DNA from: a virus
Length of the DNA stretch: 54,596 bases
Reading direction: 5' to 3' (one strand)
Virus record (IMG/VR): IMGVR_UViG_3300031951_000209
Span: 1 to 54,596 of that record
Below, in pieces: positions 1 through 6,632 of this stretch; within the stretch, counting starts at the first letter, position 1; every line of letters starts with the position of its first letter. The notes beneath the pieces were generated by a model, which did no database searches, was not told the DNA's origin, and saw only the letters and a program-made list of their open reading frames with translations. The translations under genes were made by a program, and so were the position numbers.

Positions 1-510
1 AGATTGTTTAAATGTTATTTCACCACCAGCATAATCATCATTTAAATACAACAAAACAGATAAAACTCTTGTACTTACGCCCTGATCTTGATGTGGTGGT
101 AAATGTCCAGACTTATCATATCTTAATAAACTTGTTGTTTGTTCTTTTGCTTTAACATTTTTTTGTGCAAATGGATATAGTTTTGTTGAATAATGAAACA
201 ATGCCTGATCAATTGATCCATGTATTCTATAAGATATATTTCTTTGCTCATCTCTAAAAGGATCTTCTTCTAATATTTGCCCCATAGTTGGAACAAATTT
301 TTGCCAACAAAAGATTTCTTTTGATTTAGAACTTTCATTTATCCAAGGCGTCCACTCTTGAACAATAGTTTTAGATTTTATTTGATCATCACTATTTAAA
401 AATCTTTCATCTAGGTCTTCTATGTTTCTTATAATTTGGTCTGTATTTTTTACAATATTCTTATAGTATACTAACCCCAAATCTAAAACTTCATGATTGA
501 TTGAACTCAC
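1..510 (-). CDS. 2OG-Fe(II) oxygenase, prolyl-4-hydroxylase-like (3' end off window)
   Basis: The visible 170 codons end at the left window edge, so the C-terminus is missing. The core carries the P4H-type iron motif PPHQDQG (HxD), followed by a strand rich in Leu/Val and the segment YLNDDYAGGEITF, which is typical of P4Hc-domain dioxygenases; the distal His and the 2OG-binding Arg would lie beyond the edge. I choose the GTG at 510 as start: AGAGAGG lies about 7 nt upstream, whereas the ATG at 494 in the overlapping frame reads into a stop after three codons. The gene overlaps the preceding oxygenase by 20 nt, so the two are probably translated together. The family uses Fe(II), O2 and 2-oxoglutarate to hydroxylate a protein or other substrate; the substrate here is unknown. 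Confidence 0.75.
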   Translation of the reverse strand, partial: MSSINHEVLDLGLVYYKNIVKNTDQIIRNIEDLDERFLNSDDQIKSKTIVQEWTPWINESSKSKEIFCWQKFVPTMGQILEEDPFRDEQRNISYRIHGSIDQALFHYSTKLYPFAQKNVKAKEQTTSLLRYDKSGHLPPHQDQGVSTRVLSVLLYLNDDYAGGEITFKQS

Positions 511-1117
511 GTTCTGCAGCCTCTCTTTCTAATGGATATTCTACGGCTTGCCAAGTTGGATTCTTATCTTCCCCCAAAAAGTCAGGGTCTGCATGTTCTG
601 GAAGTGATGTGTGCATATATAATGCAGTATATCTATGTCCTTCAGTTACTTCAGTAATACCGTGAATATATTCTGTACCAGCACTTGGAAAAAATACTGC
701 AGAATATTTTTTAGGTTGATAAACAAAATCTTGATTAGGAAAAAATATCTTACCACCTTGATATTCTGGAGTTTCGTTTAAATAAATTATTGTACTAAAT
801 TCTATAAATGGTTCTGGGCCTTGAGCATCTAGGTGTAAACCACCCCTTGTTCCTTTGATCCAGTGAGATCCAAAACCTTTAAAAACATATATTGGATTAA
901 CAAATCCATTGTAAGACCTATGTATTTCATTAGCCTTGTTGCCATACTTAATCATAATATCCATAACAGTTTTGTTGTATGGTAATGATGTACCGCCGTA
1001 TCTTTTGCTATAGTATTCTGGATATGGATTAACTTCTGATGGGTTGTGTTGCTCCCTTATTAGGGTTTCTGCATCCTCTTTGGTTATAAAGTTGTCTATT
1101 ACTGCAATTCTATGCAT
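491..1117 (-). CDS. 2OG-Fe(II) oxygenase, prolyl-4-hydroxylase-like
   Basis: The 208-residue protein has a complete double-stranded beta-helix signature: iron ligands His95 and Asp97 (HLDAQG), distal His152 (YIHGIT) and a 2OG-carboxylate-binding Arg162 (GHRYT). The stretch IIYLNETPEYQGGKIFF is typical of P4Hc/PF13640-like enzymes. It lies downstream of an extended -10 promoter at 1138-1146 and has AGGA 7 nt before the ATG. It overlaps the next oxygenase by 20 nt and follows a glycosyltransferase gene. Family knowledge supports hydroxylation coupled to 2-oxoglutarate decarboxylation in the cytoplasm; proline in a virion or secreted protein is an inferred substrate only. Confidence 0.88.
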   Translation of the reverse strand: MHRIAVIDNFITKEDAETLIREQHNPSEVNPYPEYYSKRYGGTSLPYNKTVMDIMIKYGNKANEIHRSYNGFVNPIYVFKGFGSHWIKGTRGGLHLDAQGPEPFIEFSTIIYLNETPEYQGGKIFFPNQDFVYQPKKYSAVFFPSAGTEYIHGITEVTEGHRYTALYMHTSLPEHADPDFLGEDKNPTWQAVEYPLEREAAEREFNQS

Positions 1118-1137
1118 GCTATTCCTGTCTTTTTTCT

Positions 1138-1146
1138 ATTATACCA
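1138..1146 (-). promoter_or_regulatory. Extended -10 promoter (TGG-TATAAT)
   Basis: On the minus strand this reads TGGTATAAT, a perfect extended -10 element, in the gap between the glycosyltransferase stop codon and the oxygenase start at 1117. No convincing -35 box is present. The predicted start point lies about 7 nt downstream and leaves a short leader containing the AGGA ribosome site. It would transcribe the two P4H-like genes separately from the glycosyltransferase. Confidence 0.55.
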
Positions 1147-2070
1147 TTAATCAATATAGTTTATCTTGGTCATAAACTTTTTTGAATCTATATCAGTAAA
1201 TAAAGAGACGTCAGGATCATACTCTACATCATTGAGTGGAAAGGGTATGGGATTTAACTCATCAAGATTAACCCTATGCTTTCCTAGAAAAGAAACAACA
1301 TCTCCCATTAAAGGCTCACTAATGTCTTCATATTTATTTTTTTGTTTTTTAAATAAGTCAATCATTTCATTATAGTTATGATACTTAGAAAATGTTGTAT
1401 ATAGATATTCTATTGTGTCTGCTCCATCTTTTTTATAAAAACTATCTGGACAACTATATACCTTTATATGGTGAGCATAATACAAGATGGATAAAGTTTC
1501 TTCTTCACCATAATATTTCATATACCAAGGATATCCAATTTGTTGAAGTGTTGAGGTATGTCCAAAAATTAAATCTCTACTAACAAAGTATGTTCTATCT
1601 ATATCATTAGTTATCTCTTCTTCTTTTTTTAAATAAAACAATCCATCATTACTTAAAGTTATTTTGTTTTTACCGCTAATTATAGACTGTTTGTCTTTAA
1701 TATTTTGTAGCAAATATTCGTCCCAGTCTTGATTTAAGTATATGTTGTCTGATAATATTAATGTATAAGAATACTGTGATTGCTTGAGCATATCATTTTT
1801 GTACTGACATGGACTCTTTATTTTATCCCAAACAACATGACTATAGTTGGCATCTTTTAAATTTTCAAAATATTCCCACTTTTCTAAAGCATTTTCATTA
1901 TAAAAGCCAAACTGACTCCATTTTGTTAAAGGACTTTGATCAAAAATCTTAACAAATATTGTATTTTTTTTAGAAGATTTATCTAACAAATTAGCAACAA
2001 CATTCTTTAAGTTTTTATTTTTATAAGAATAAATTATTACATTTATTGGATTTGGTAAGTTATTCGTCAT
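1147..2070 (-). CDS. Glycosyltransferase, GT60/Skp1 hydroxyproline GlcNAc-transferase-like
   Basis: The 307-residue protein has a GT-A style N-terminus (INVIIYSYKN, residues 9-18) followed by landmarks in the order seen in PF11397 (GlcNAc; Skp1-hydroxyproline N-acetylglucosaminyltransferase) enzymes: a KSPCQYKNDML block (85-95), LILSDNIYLNQDWDEYL at the position of the usual LQIDSHMRF..WD block, and PWYMKYYGEEE (181-191) matching the FFGEE motif. The metal-binding DxD is replaced by S107-D108-N109, so activity is not certain. The gene lies directly upstream of two prolyl-hydroxylase-like genes and overlaps the preceding gene by 11 nt. The family sugar donor is UDP-GlcNAc; the acceptor here is unknown. 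A more general GT2-type transferase is the main alternative. Confidence 0.6.
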   Translation of the reverse strand: MTNNLPNPINVIIYSYKNKNLKNVVANLLDKSSKKNTIFVKIFDQSPLTKWSQFGFYNENALEKWEYFENLKDANYSHVVWDKIKSPCQYKNDMLKQSQYSYTLILSDNIYLNQDWDEYLLQNIKDKQSIISGKNKITLSNDGLFYLKKEEEITNDIDRTYFVSRDLIFGHTSTLQQIGYPWYMKYYGEEETLSILYYAHHIKVYSCPDSFYKKDGADTIEYLYTTFSKYHNYNEMIDLFKKQKNKYEDISEPLMGDVVSFLGKHRVNLDELNPIPFPLNDVEYDPDVSLFTDIDSKKFMTKINYID

Positions 2071-2824
2071 AAAAGTCTTCTTTTAAACCTTTACCCCTAA
2101 ATAGTTTTTTTCTCCAAGCAGTTTTTTTATAATAGCCATATAGTAGCGATCTTCTATTTTCTGCCTTAAATTCATGCTCATCAATTTTTTCTTGATTTGT
2201 ATCTATTTCCATTTCCCAATTATCTCTTTTAAAAGGAACTATTTGAAAAAGTGGAGTACCCTTCTTAATGATTCCTTGAAAACCTCTCTTTAAAAAAAAT
2301 GCTGTAAAAACTGGTAGTCCCCAAATATCCGATTCAACAATACCAGACATTGTAAGAAATGGTAAATCATATCTATTCATTGGATGTGTTATAAGTACAG
2401 AGTAACCTGGTGGAGTTTCATAATACCAATTCATTCTCCATCCATAATGTATGGGATGACAATTATCTGGAACTGGAAGATCTATTGTTGGTCTTTTATC
2501 CATAATCATTATATTTTTATCCCAAGACAATGTTGGCTTTCCATTCTTATCTAATTCTACTAGCAAGTCATCTTCTAATAAATAATAATATCCAGCAGTT
2601 AGTGAATCAAAAAAGGGCATACACATTTTTGTTGCAACTCTAGCACCATCGCCACCTATATTGTTTACTGGAGAAAGATATTTTTCATCATTCCAGATTT
2701 CATGTTTTGCTAAAGACTTATACCATTCTGGTACATGTTTTACAGCAGGTTCTGGTGGAGTAAATATATTTTGATAGTTTGGTCCCCCACCTGGAGTAAA
2801 AGATATTTTTAATGGATCTTTCAT
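2060..2824 (-). CDS. Conserved phage protein of unknown function (DUF6065-like), copy 1
   Basis: I do not recognise an enzymatic function. The 254-residue protein is a clear paralog of the next gene: shared blocks are PEPAVKHVPEWYK, KMCMPFFDSLTAGYYY, TPPGYSVLITHPMNRYDLPF, GIVESD and GFQGIIKKGTPLFQIVPFKR. These blocks resemble what I recall of the DUF6065 family, which is common in aquatic phages; the assignment is from memory. No signal peptide or membrane segment is visible. It overlaps the upstream paralog by one base (ATGA-type junction) and the glycosyltransferase by 11 nt, so all are probably co-transcribed with the accessory glycosylation/hydroxylation genes. Confidence 0.7.
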   Translation of the reverse strand: MKDPLKISFTPGGGPNYQNIFTPPEPAVKHVPEWYKSLAKHEIWNDEKYLSPVNNIGGDGARVATKMCMPFFDSLTAGYYYLLEDDLLVELDKNGKPTLSWDKNIMIMDKRPTIDLPVPDNCHPIHYGWRMNWYYETPPGYSVLITHPMNRYDLPFLTMSGIVESDIWGLPVFTAFFLKRGFQGIIKKGTPLFQIVPFKRDNWEMEIDTNQEKIDEHEFKAENRRSLLYGYYKKTAWRKKLFRGKGLKEDFYDE

Positions 2825-3552
2825 TATTTATATTCTTTTTTTTGTCTAAACTTTTCTTTATAAGAATTTCTAAAACTACTTCTAACTAAAAGTCTTTGTC
2901 TTTCAATTTCACCCTTTCCTTCAGAGTGAGAAACAAACTCTGATTCCCAACTCTCTCTTTTAAAAGGAATTGCTTGAATTAGAGGCGTTCCTTGTTTAAT
3001 TATTCCTTCAAAACCTTTTTCAATATGCATTGAAAGATGTCCGTCTGAAGCAAATTTATCTGTATCAACTATTGCTTCAAACATTTGAAATGGAACTGGA
3101 TCTCTATGAAATGGATGAGTAAACAGTGTGCTATATCCTTTTGGAGTCATCATTGCCCAAAATGGTAGTATTCTAAATATTTGTTTATGATATCTTTCTA
3201 AGTTAACTGGATAGTTAGATACTTGCTCTGATGTATGAGTTGCAATCATATCATTTCCAAGAAACTTTAATTCATTAGGAACACTCCAAGTTATCTTTTC
3301 TGGATTAGTAGCATTAATATATATATCCATTGGAACTTTAAAAATATATCCAGCAGTTATCAAATCAAATATTGGCATACATCTTTTTATTGTGCTACTC
3401 ATACCGCCTTTAGATATATACTCTTTAAACTCATCACCAATAAATCCTGGTTGTTGTTTATACCAATCTGGCATAGATTTAATTGATGGTTCTGGCTTTG
3501 GTACAAAAACCTCTGTTTTATCAGAAAAAGGATAAAAACTAACCTTGTTCAT
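2824..3552 (-). CDS. Conserved phage protein of unknown function (DUF6065-like), copy 2
   Basis: This 242-residue protein is the paralog of the gene at 2060-2824. Conserved blocks occur in the same order: PEPSIKSMPDWYK, KRCMPIFDLITAGY, TPKGYSTLFTHPFHRDPVPF, IVDTD and GFEGIIKQGTPLIQAIPFKRESW. The copies have clearly diverged, so the duplication is not recent. The C-terminal 35 residues are rich in Lys/Arg. It overlaps the upstream gene by 14 nt. Function unknown; the all-beta, Pro/Gly-turn-rich composition would fit a jelly-roll fold, but that is only an impression. Confidence 0.7.
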   Translation of the reverse strand: MNKVSFYPFSDKTEVFVPKPEPSIKSMPDWYKQQPGFIGDEFKEYISKGGMSSTIKRCMPIFDLITAGYIFKVPMDIYINATNPEKITWSVPNELKFLGNDMIATHTSEQVSNYPVNLERYHKQIFRILPFWAMMTPKGYSTLFTHPFHRDPVPFQMFEAIVDTDKFASDGHLSMHIEKGFEGIIKQGTPLIQAIPFKRESWESEFVSHSEGKGEIERQRLLVRSSFRNSYKEKFRQKKEYK

Positions 3553-4255
3553 AAAATCTCCTAATCTCTTTTATCATTATATCATCTGCCCTAAAAACCA
3601 TATTATACATTGGTGAAAGCCTTTTTACCTTACCATACTCGTTATCAATCATATGATCACCTATTTTCTTAAATTGAAAATGAACAAATGGTGGCTCAAT
3701 CTGATCTGTATTATTTAATATTTTTTTAAAGTTTATTGTATCTTCTAATATTAAAAAGGGTGAGTTGTCTGGCTGTTTAATATTAACAGATATATTATCA
3801 TCAATAATCCAGGGTACATAAAATCTAAAAGTTTGATTAAAACATGTTGCAGGATCACCAAAGTCTTTCCTATCTGATAGGTAGTACTGTCTTATCCAGG
3901 GACGATCTAAATTCCACATAATCCTTTCACTATATGGTTCATCTCTTTCCATTGTATTAAGAATCTCAGGACTACGAACTAAGAATATTTCAGCATGATT
4001 AGTTTGTTGAAGAGTAACTATATTATTATTAATACTTATTAATTTGGGTTTAGGATATAACTTATTAACATAGAGATTAATTGGTTTGATAACATGGTTT
4101 GTATATTTTTCTTTAATGCCTTCAGTGTAACTAAGCCATCTTGACGGAACCCTAGACCTATGATTAATCCATAAAAATGATTCAGACCTTGATTTATGCC
4201 ATATAAAAAAGTCTTCTCTTAATTCAGAGATTGACTCATTACTGCTCTGCTTCAT
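3539..4255 (-). CDS. Hypothetical protein
   Basis: The 238-residue protein is not recognised. It has no signal peptide or membrane span. Its C-terminal third (PFVHFQFKKIGDHMIDNEYG, then KVKRLSPMYNMVFRADD) looks compact and conserved, and the N-terminus is charged and Ser-rich. It starts with ATG inside the 3' end of the PD-(D/E)XK-like gene (17 nt overlap) and overlaps the DUF6065-like copy by 14 nt, so it belongs to the same leftward operon of accessory genes. Confidence 0.6.
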   Translation of the reverse strand: MKQSSNESISELREDFFIWHKSRSESFLWINHRSRVPSRWLSYTEGIKEKYTNHVIKPINLYVNKLYPKPKLISINNNIVTLQQTNHAEIFLVRSPEILNTMERDEPYSERIMWNLDRPWIRQYYLSDRKDFGDPATCFNQTFRFYVPWIIDDNISVNIKQPDNSPFLILEDTINFKKILNNTDQIEPPFVHFQFKKIGDHMIDNEYGKVKRLSPMYNMVFRADDIMIKEIRRFYEQG

Positions 4256-4724
4256 CCCAATCCTTACTAAGTAATTCTTTAGGTATAATTTTATACCCCT
4301 GTCTATCTATTCCTATCTCATATCCTTTTTCTGCTTCTATCCAACCTAACAATTTTACTCTTCTATATTCTGAATCTATTAATTCAGCACCCCAAATTAC
4401 CAAACCACGATTAAGATCTTTTTCACGTACTGCTGGACCAGACTGTGTTCTTACTCTTCTTACTTCTATGTTTGTTCCTACGTCTGGCATATCTTTATAT
4501 TTCTTATGCTTTCTACCGTCCCAAACTGAGGCATGCCAATACTGGTTTGTATATTTAGCAACTGCTAATTCACAAATTGCTGATGCAGGTTGAGCATTTC
4601 TATCTTCTTCCATACTAGATCTATTGTAATATGAAGCATCTACTTTATTCCAATTCTCTGTATATCTTCGCATACCTACCATATAGGCGTGTTCATATTC
4701 CCATGGTTCTAATTCAACTATCAA
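4239..4724 (-). CDS. Hypothetical protein with PD-(D/E)XK-like nuclease motif
   Basis: The 161-residue protein starts with TTG (AGGG 6 nt upstream). It contains Pro80-Asp81 followed five residues later by Glu87-Val-Arg89, i.e. a PD-x5-E-x-R arrangement like the PD-(D/E)XK nuclease core with Lys replaced by Arg, and a preceding helix glutamate at residue 52 (AICELAVAKY). This is consistent with a small restriction-like endonuclease fold of the kind found in many actinophages, but the evidence is motif-level only. It lies just downstream of the tRNA cluster and may share its transcript. Confidence 0.5.
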   Translation of the reverse strand: MIVELEPWEYEHAYMVGMRRYTENWNKVDASYYNRSSMEEDRNAQPASAICELAVAKYTNQYWHASVWDGRKHKKYKDMPDVGTNIEVRRVRTQSGPAVREKDLNRGLVIWGAELIDSEYRRVKLLGWIEAEKGYEIGIDRQGYKIIPKELLSKDWDEAEQ

Positions 4725-4751
4725 CTGTATCCCTATTCTGTTAGTGTTGCG

Positions 4752-4823
4752 AGCCTCGACTCAGGATTGAACTGAGGACCTTCCGCTTACAAGGCGGACG
4801 CACTACCACTGTGCTATCGAGGC
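4752..4823 (-). tRNA. tRNA-Thr (anticodon TGT)
   Basis: A complete cloverleaf is visible on the minus strand: 7-bp acceptor stem GCCTCGA/TCGAGGC, D-arm GCAC...GTGC, anticodon loop CTTGTAA (TGT, reads ACA), T-arm CTCAG/CTGAG with TTCAATC loop. The discriminator is T and the 3' CCA is not encoded. The ACA codon it serves is common in these AT-rich genes. Confidence 0.93.
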
Positions 4824-4824
4824 G

Positions 4825-4898
4825 TGGGAATAGTAGGACTTGAACCTACGGTAGCCGAATTATGAGTTCGGTGCCTTAACCTACTTGGCTATATTCCC
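4825..4898 (-). tRNA. tRNA with CAT anticodon (Met, or Ile2 if lysidinylated)
   Basis: Cloverleaf with acceptor stem GGGAATA/TATTCCC, anticodon loop CTCATAA (CAT), T-arm GTAGG/CCTAC with TTCAAGT loop, discriminator A; CCA is not encoded. The acceptor stem does not look like an initiator tRNA. It may be elongator tRNA-Met or a tRNA-Ile2 whose C34 is converted to lysidine to read AUA, a codon used heavily here. The sequence alone does not decide. Confidence 0.9.
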
Positions 4899-4900
4899 TT

Positions 4901-4976
4901 TGGCTGGCGTGGTAGGTCTCGATCCTACGACTTCGAAATTAACAGTTTCGCACTCTGCCAACTGAGTTACACGCCA
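4901..4976 (-). tRNA. tRNA-Asn (anticodon GTT), CCA encoded
   Basis: Cloverleaf with acceptor stem TGGCGTG/CACGCCA, D-arm with AGTTGGCA, anticodon loop CTGTTAA (GTT), T-arm GTAGG/CCTAC, discriminator G and a genomically encoded CCA end. It is the first tRNA of a three-gene cluster read leftward with only 1-2 nt between the genes, starting 6 nt after the subtilase stop codon. Confidence 0.93.
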
Positions 4977-4982
4977 TCTTTT

Positions 4983-5843
4983 TTACTGTAAAACGTTTAC
5001 CATTTTATCAGTAACAGTTAATCCTTTTTGCCACTGTGTTGCAACAGCAATCGTAGCAGAGGAAGTAGTTTGTGGTATTGACCCAAAAAATGCCGATTGA
5101 TAATTCCATTTACCTTCTGGCAATACTCCAAAATAGTCTGTGTTAGTATCGTGATTTCCTACAGGAAAAGTAGATACTGATACAGTATCAGTAATACATG
5201 CTGGATAGTTTACTGGTTTTTTATTAGAATCATTTCCAGTAGATATAAATACTGGAATACCCTTAGACTTTAAACTAGAAACAGTTGTTCTAATTAATGG
5301 ATCAACAACTTTAATATTAACCAAACCAGTTGGAGATAATCTACATTCTCCTGGCTTAGACATGTTCCCACTTAAGTTATAAGAAAAAGAAACTGCAGAA
5401 ACAGTTGATGAATTTGCATCAACCCATTTTAATGCTGCAAGAAAATCATTTCCGTTTAAAATTCCAACTGCACCTTTGTTGTTAACTGTAGCAGATCTCA
5501 ACAAAATTAAAGGTACCTCTGGATTATTTCTGCGAGCAACTTCAGCCATAGCGGTGCCATGATTTACTGCATCAGAAACTCTGGAAGATGGCTTTGCAGT
5601 ATTTACACACTTATCTGTAGCAATACAAACAATAGTTGTGTTCGTAACTCTTGTATCAAAATAACTATCAATGATTACAATTGGCTTACTATTAATTACA
5701 GGTGTTGGACTCGCAACCACAGGTGTTGGATTTGATGTAACAACTGGTGTTGGGACAACTACAGGTGTTGGACTCTCAACTGCATTTGCTGGAATTGCTA
5801 GTACTGAAAATAAAACAGATAAAACAATAAACATTTTTTTCAT
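4983..5843 (-). CDS. Secreted subtilisin-like (S8) serine protease
   Basis: The 286-residue protein begins with a clear Sec signal peptide (KK, hydrophobic core, cleavage near PANA at 18-21) and then a Pro-rich linker with repeated PTPVV/PTPVI units (25-50). The subtilase triad follows: Asp59 in IVIIDSYFD, His95 in NHGTAMAEV, and a Ser at 261 in TTSSATIAVA, with the oxyanion Asn204 in STGNDSN. The linker replaces the usual propeptide and the domain is short for S8. Such a secreted protease in a phage could act on the host envelope during lysis or on a virion/surface protein. It follows a 58-residue gene by a TAATG overlap and is probably driven by the near-consensus promoter at 6026-6054. Confidence 0.85.
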   Translation of the reverse strand: MKKMFIVLSVLFSVLAIPANAVESPTPVVVPTPVVTSNPTPVVASPTPVINSKPIVIIDSYFDTRVTNTTIVCIATDKCVNTAKPSSRVSDAVNHGTAMAEVARRNNPEVPLILLRSATVNNKGAVGILNGNDFLAALKWVDANSSTVSAVSFSYNLSGNMSKPGECRLSPTGLVNIKVVDPLIRTTVSSLKSKGIPVFISTGNDSNKKPVNYPACITDTVSVSTFPVGNHDTNTDYFGVLPEGKWNYQSAFFGSIPQTTSSATIAVATQWQKGLTVTDKMVNVLQ

Positions 5844-6019
5844 TAAGATAACTCCATTAATCTAATTACATAACAACATGGGTCGCCACCTTGGTCCCAC
5901 TCTTCTTGCTCTTCTTCACTCATGTATTGAAAACCACCATCATGAGTATTGCAATAAGGCTCAGTTACCCAACCCTTATCTATACCTTGTAATAACCAAA
6001 TTTCAAATTCTGTATTCAT
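5843..6019 (-). CDS. Small conserved acidic phage protein (58 aa)
   Basis: A short open frame not covered by longer calls: 58 residues, many Glu/Asp, with His/Cys features CNTHDGG and GGDPCCYVIRL that recur in small actinophage proteins I have seen (function unknown). Possible metal ligands are Cys23, His26, Cys48 and Cys49. No ribosome site precedes the ATG; instead a TTGACA-17-TATACT promoter ends 6 nt before it, so the mRNA is probably leaderless. The stop codon overlaps the subtilase start (TAATG), suggesting translational coupling. Confidence 0.72.
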   Translation of the reverse strand: MNTEFEIWLLQGIDKGWVTEPYCNTHDGGFQYMSEEEQEEWDQGGDPCCYVIRLMELS

Positions 6020-6025
6020 GTATCT

Positions 6026-6054
6026 AGTATATACCTAGATGCTTACCGTGTCAA
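6026..6054 (-). promoter_or_regulatory. Near-consensus sigma70-type promoter for the 58-aa gene and subtilase
   Basis: On the minus strand: TTGACA (6049-6054), a 17-nt spacer, then TATACT (6026-6031), then six bases and an ATG at 6019. The -35 is a perfect consensus match and lies within the 3' end of the Ntn-hydrolase gene. The expected start point falls on or next to the ATG, predicting a leaderless transcript that may also carry the subtilase and the tRNAs. Confidence 0.75.
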
Positions 6055-6556
6055 TAGGACCAGTGCAAGATGTAGAAAAATTAATAGCAGCACCGACTGC
6101 TTGAATAACTCTATTTCTTCCGTTTTTTTGTTTTTGAGTAGAATATAATGATCCAAGTGCAAATTCTGTTGCAGAACCCATTGCCAAATAATCTAAATCA
6201 TATTCTGTTAGTGACATATCAACAGCACTATGCTCAAATATTCTTCCCTTAACAGCAATTATCATTCCAAAATCTGAATCTTTAGAAACATCAACCCACC
6301 ACTTATCATAAAAATCTCTAAGTGATATTAAAAACTTTGTATACATAAATTTATCTAAGTTACCTTCTGGAACAGGTGGTTTAAAGTTTAGTCTTATTCT
6401 TTCACCATCCATAGTGCCAGCATATCCTATTAAATATTGACCAGTTTTCCAAACCTTCGGTGCTTTTAAAGTAAGCATACTGTTATCATCTGATGCACCT
6501 CTGTCACCAGCCATATAAATTTTATTATCTTGTCTAACTACTGCTATGCACGTCAA
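6035..6556 (-). CDS. Proteasome beta/HslV-like Ntn hydrolase
   Basis: With the TTG at 6556 as start (AAAGAGG at 6563-6569, 6 nt upstream), the 173-residue protein begins Met-Thr-Cys-Ile. After Met removal Thr1 is N-terminal, Asp17 lies in AGDRG and Lys33 in LKAPKV: exactly the Thr1/Asp17/Lys33 spacing of proteasome beta subunits and HslV. Later blocks (LIGYAGTMDG, YLAMGSATEFALGSLY) are also typical. Its length matches HslV (about 175). An upstream ATG at 6595 would add 13 residues before the Thr and lies within the promoter, so I reject it. No HslU or proteasome ATPase gene is visible. A role in protein turnover or virion maturation is inference. Confidence 0.85.
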   Translation of the reverse strand: MTCIAVVRQDNKIYMAGDRGASDDNSMLTLKAPKVWKTGQYLIGYAGTMDGERIRLNFKPPVPEGNLDKFMYTKFLISLRDFYDKWWVDVSKDSDFGMIIAVKGRIFEHSAVDMSLTEYDLDYLAMGSATEFALGSLYSTQKQKNGRNRVIQAVGAAINFSTSCTGPIDTVSI

Positions 6557-6585
6557 AGTAGGCCTCTTTAATATAGTGTTACTAA

Positions 6586-6614
6586 AGTATACCACCTATC
6601 ATTTTTATAGTCAA
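6586..6614 (-). promoter_or_regulatory. Near-consensus promoter for the Ntn-hydrolase gene
   Basis: Minus strand TTGACT (6609-6614), 17-nt spacer, TATACT (6586-6591), with TGG just before the -10 (extended -10 as well). It leads into a leader of about 20 nt containing the AAAGAGG ribosome site and the TTG start at 6556. Its -35 lies between the -10 and upstream part of the divergent promoter at 6617-6625, so polymerase binding to the two should be mutually exclusive. Confidence 0.75.
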
Positions 6615-6616
6615 CA

Positions 6617-6625
6617 TGGTATACT
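6617..6625 (+). promoter_or_regulatory. Extended -10 promoter for the plus-strand methyltransferase
   Basis: TGGTATACT ends 7 nt before the ATG at 6633. There is no ribosome site between promoter and ATG, and no clear -35. Together these predict a leaderless mRNA. This is the only promoter found facing right, and it overlaps the leftward promoter at 6586-6614. Confidence 0.6.
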
Positions 6626-6632
6626 ACTATAT

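Noticed and set aside
5671-5865. Plus-strand frame with repeated TTGVG units
   Set aside because: Complement of the PTPVV linker and signal peptide codons of the subtilase gene.
6557-6595. ATG at 6595 as start of the Ntn hydrolase
   Set aside because: It overlaps the -10 of its own promoter and would place residues before the catalytic Thr; TTG 6556 has a good ribosome site.
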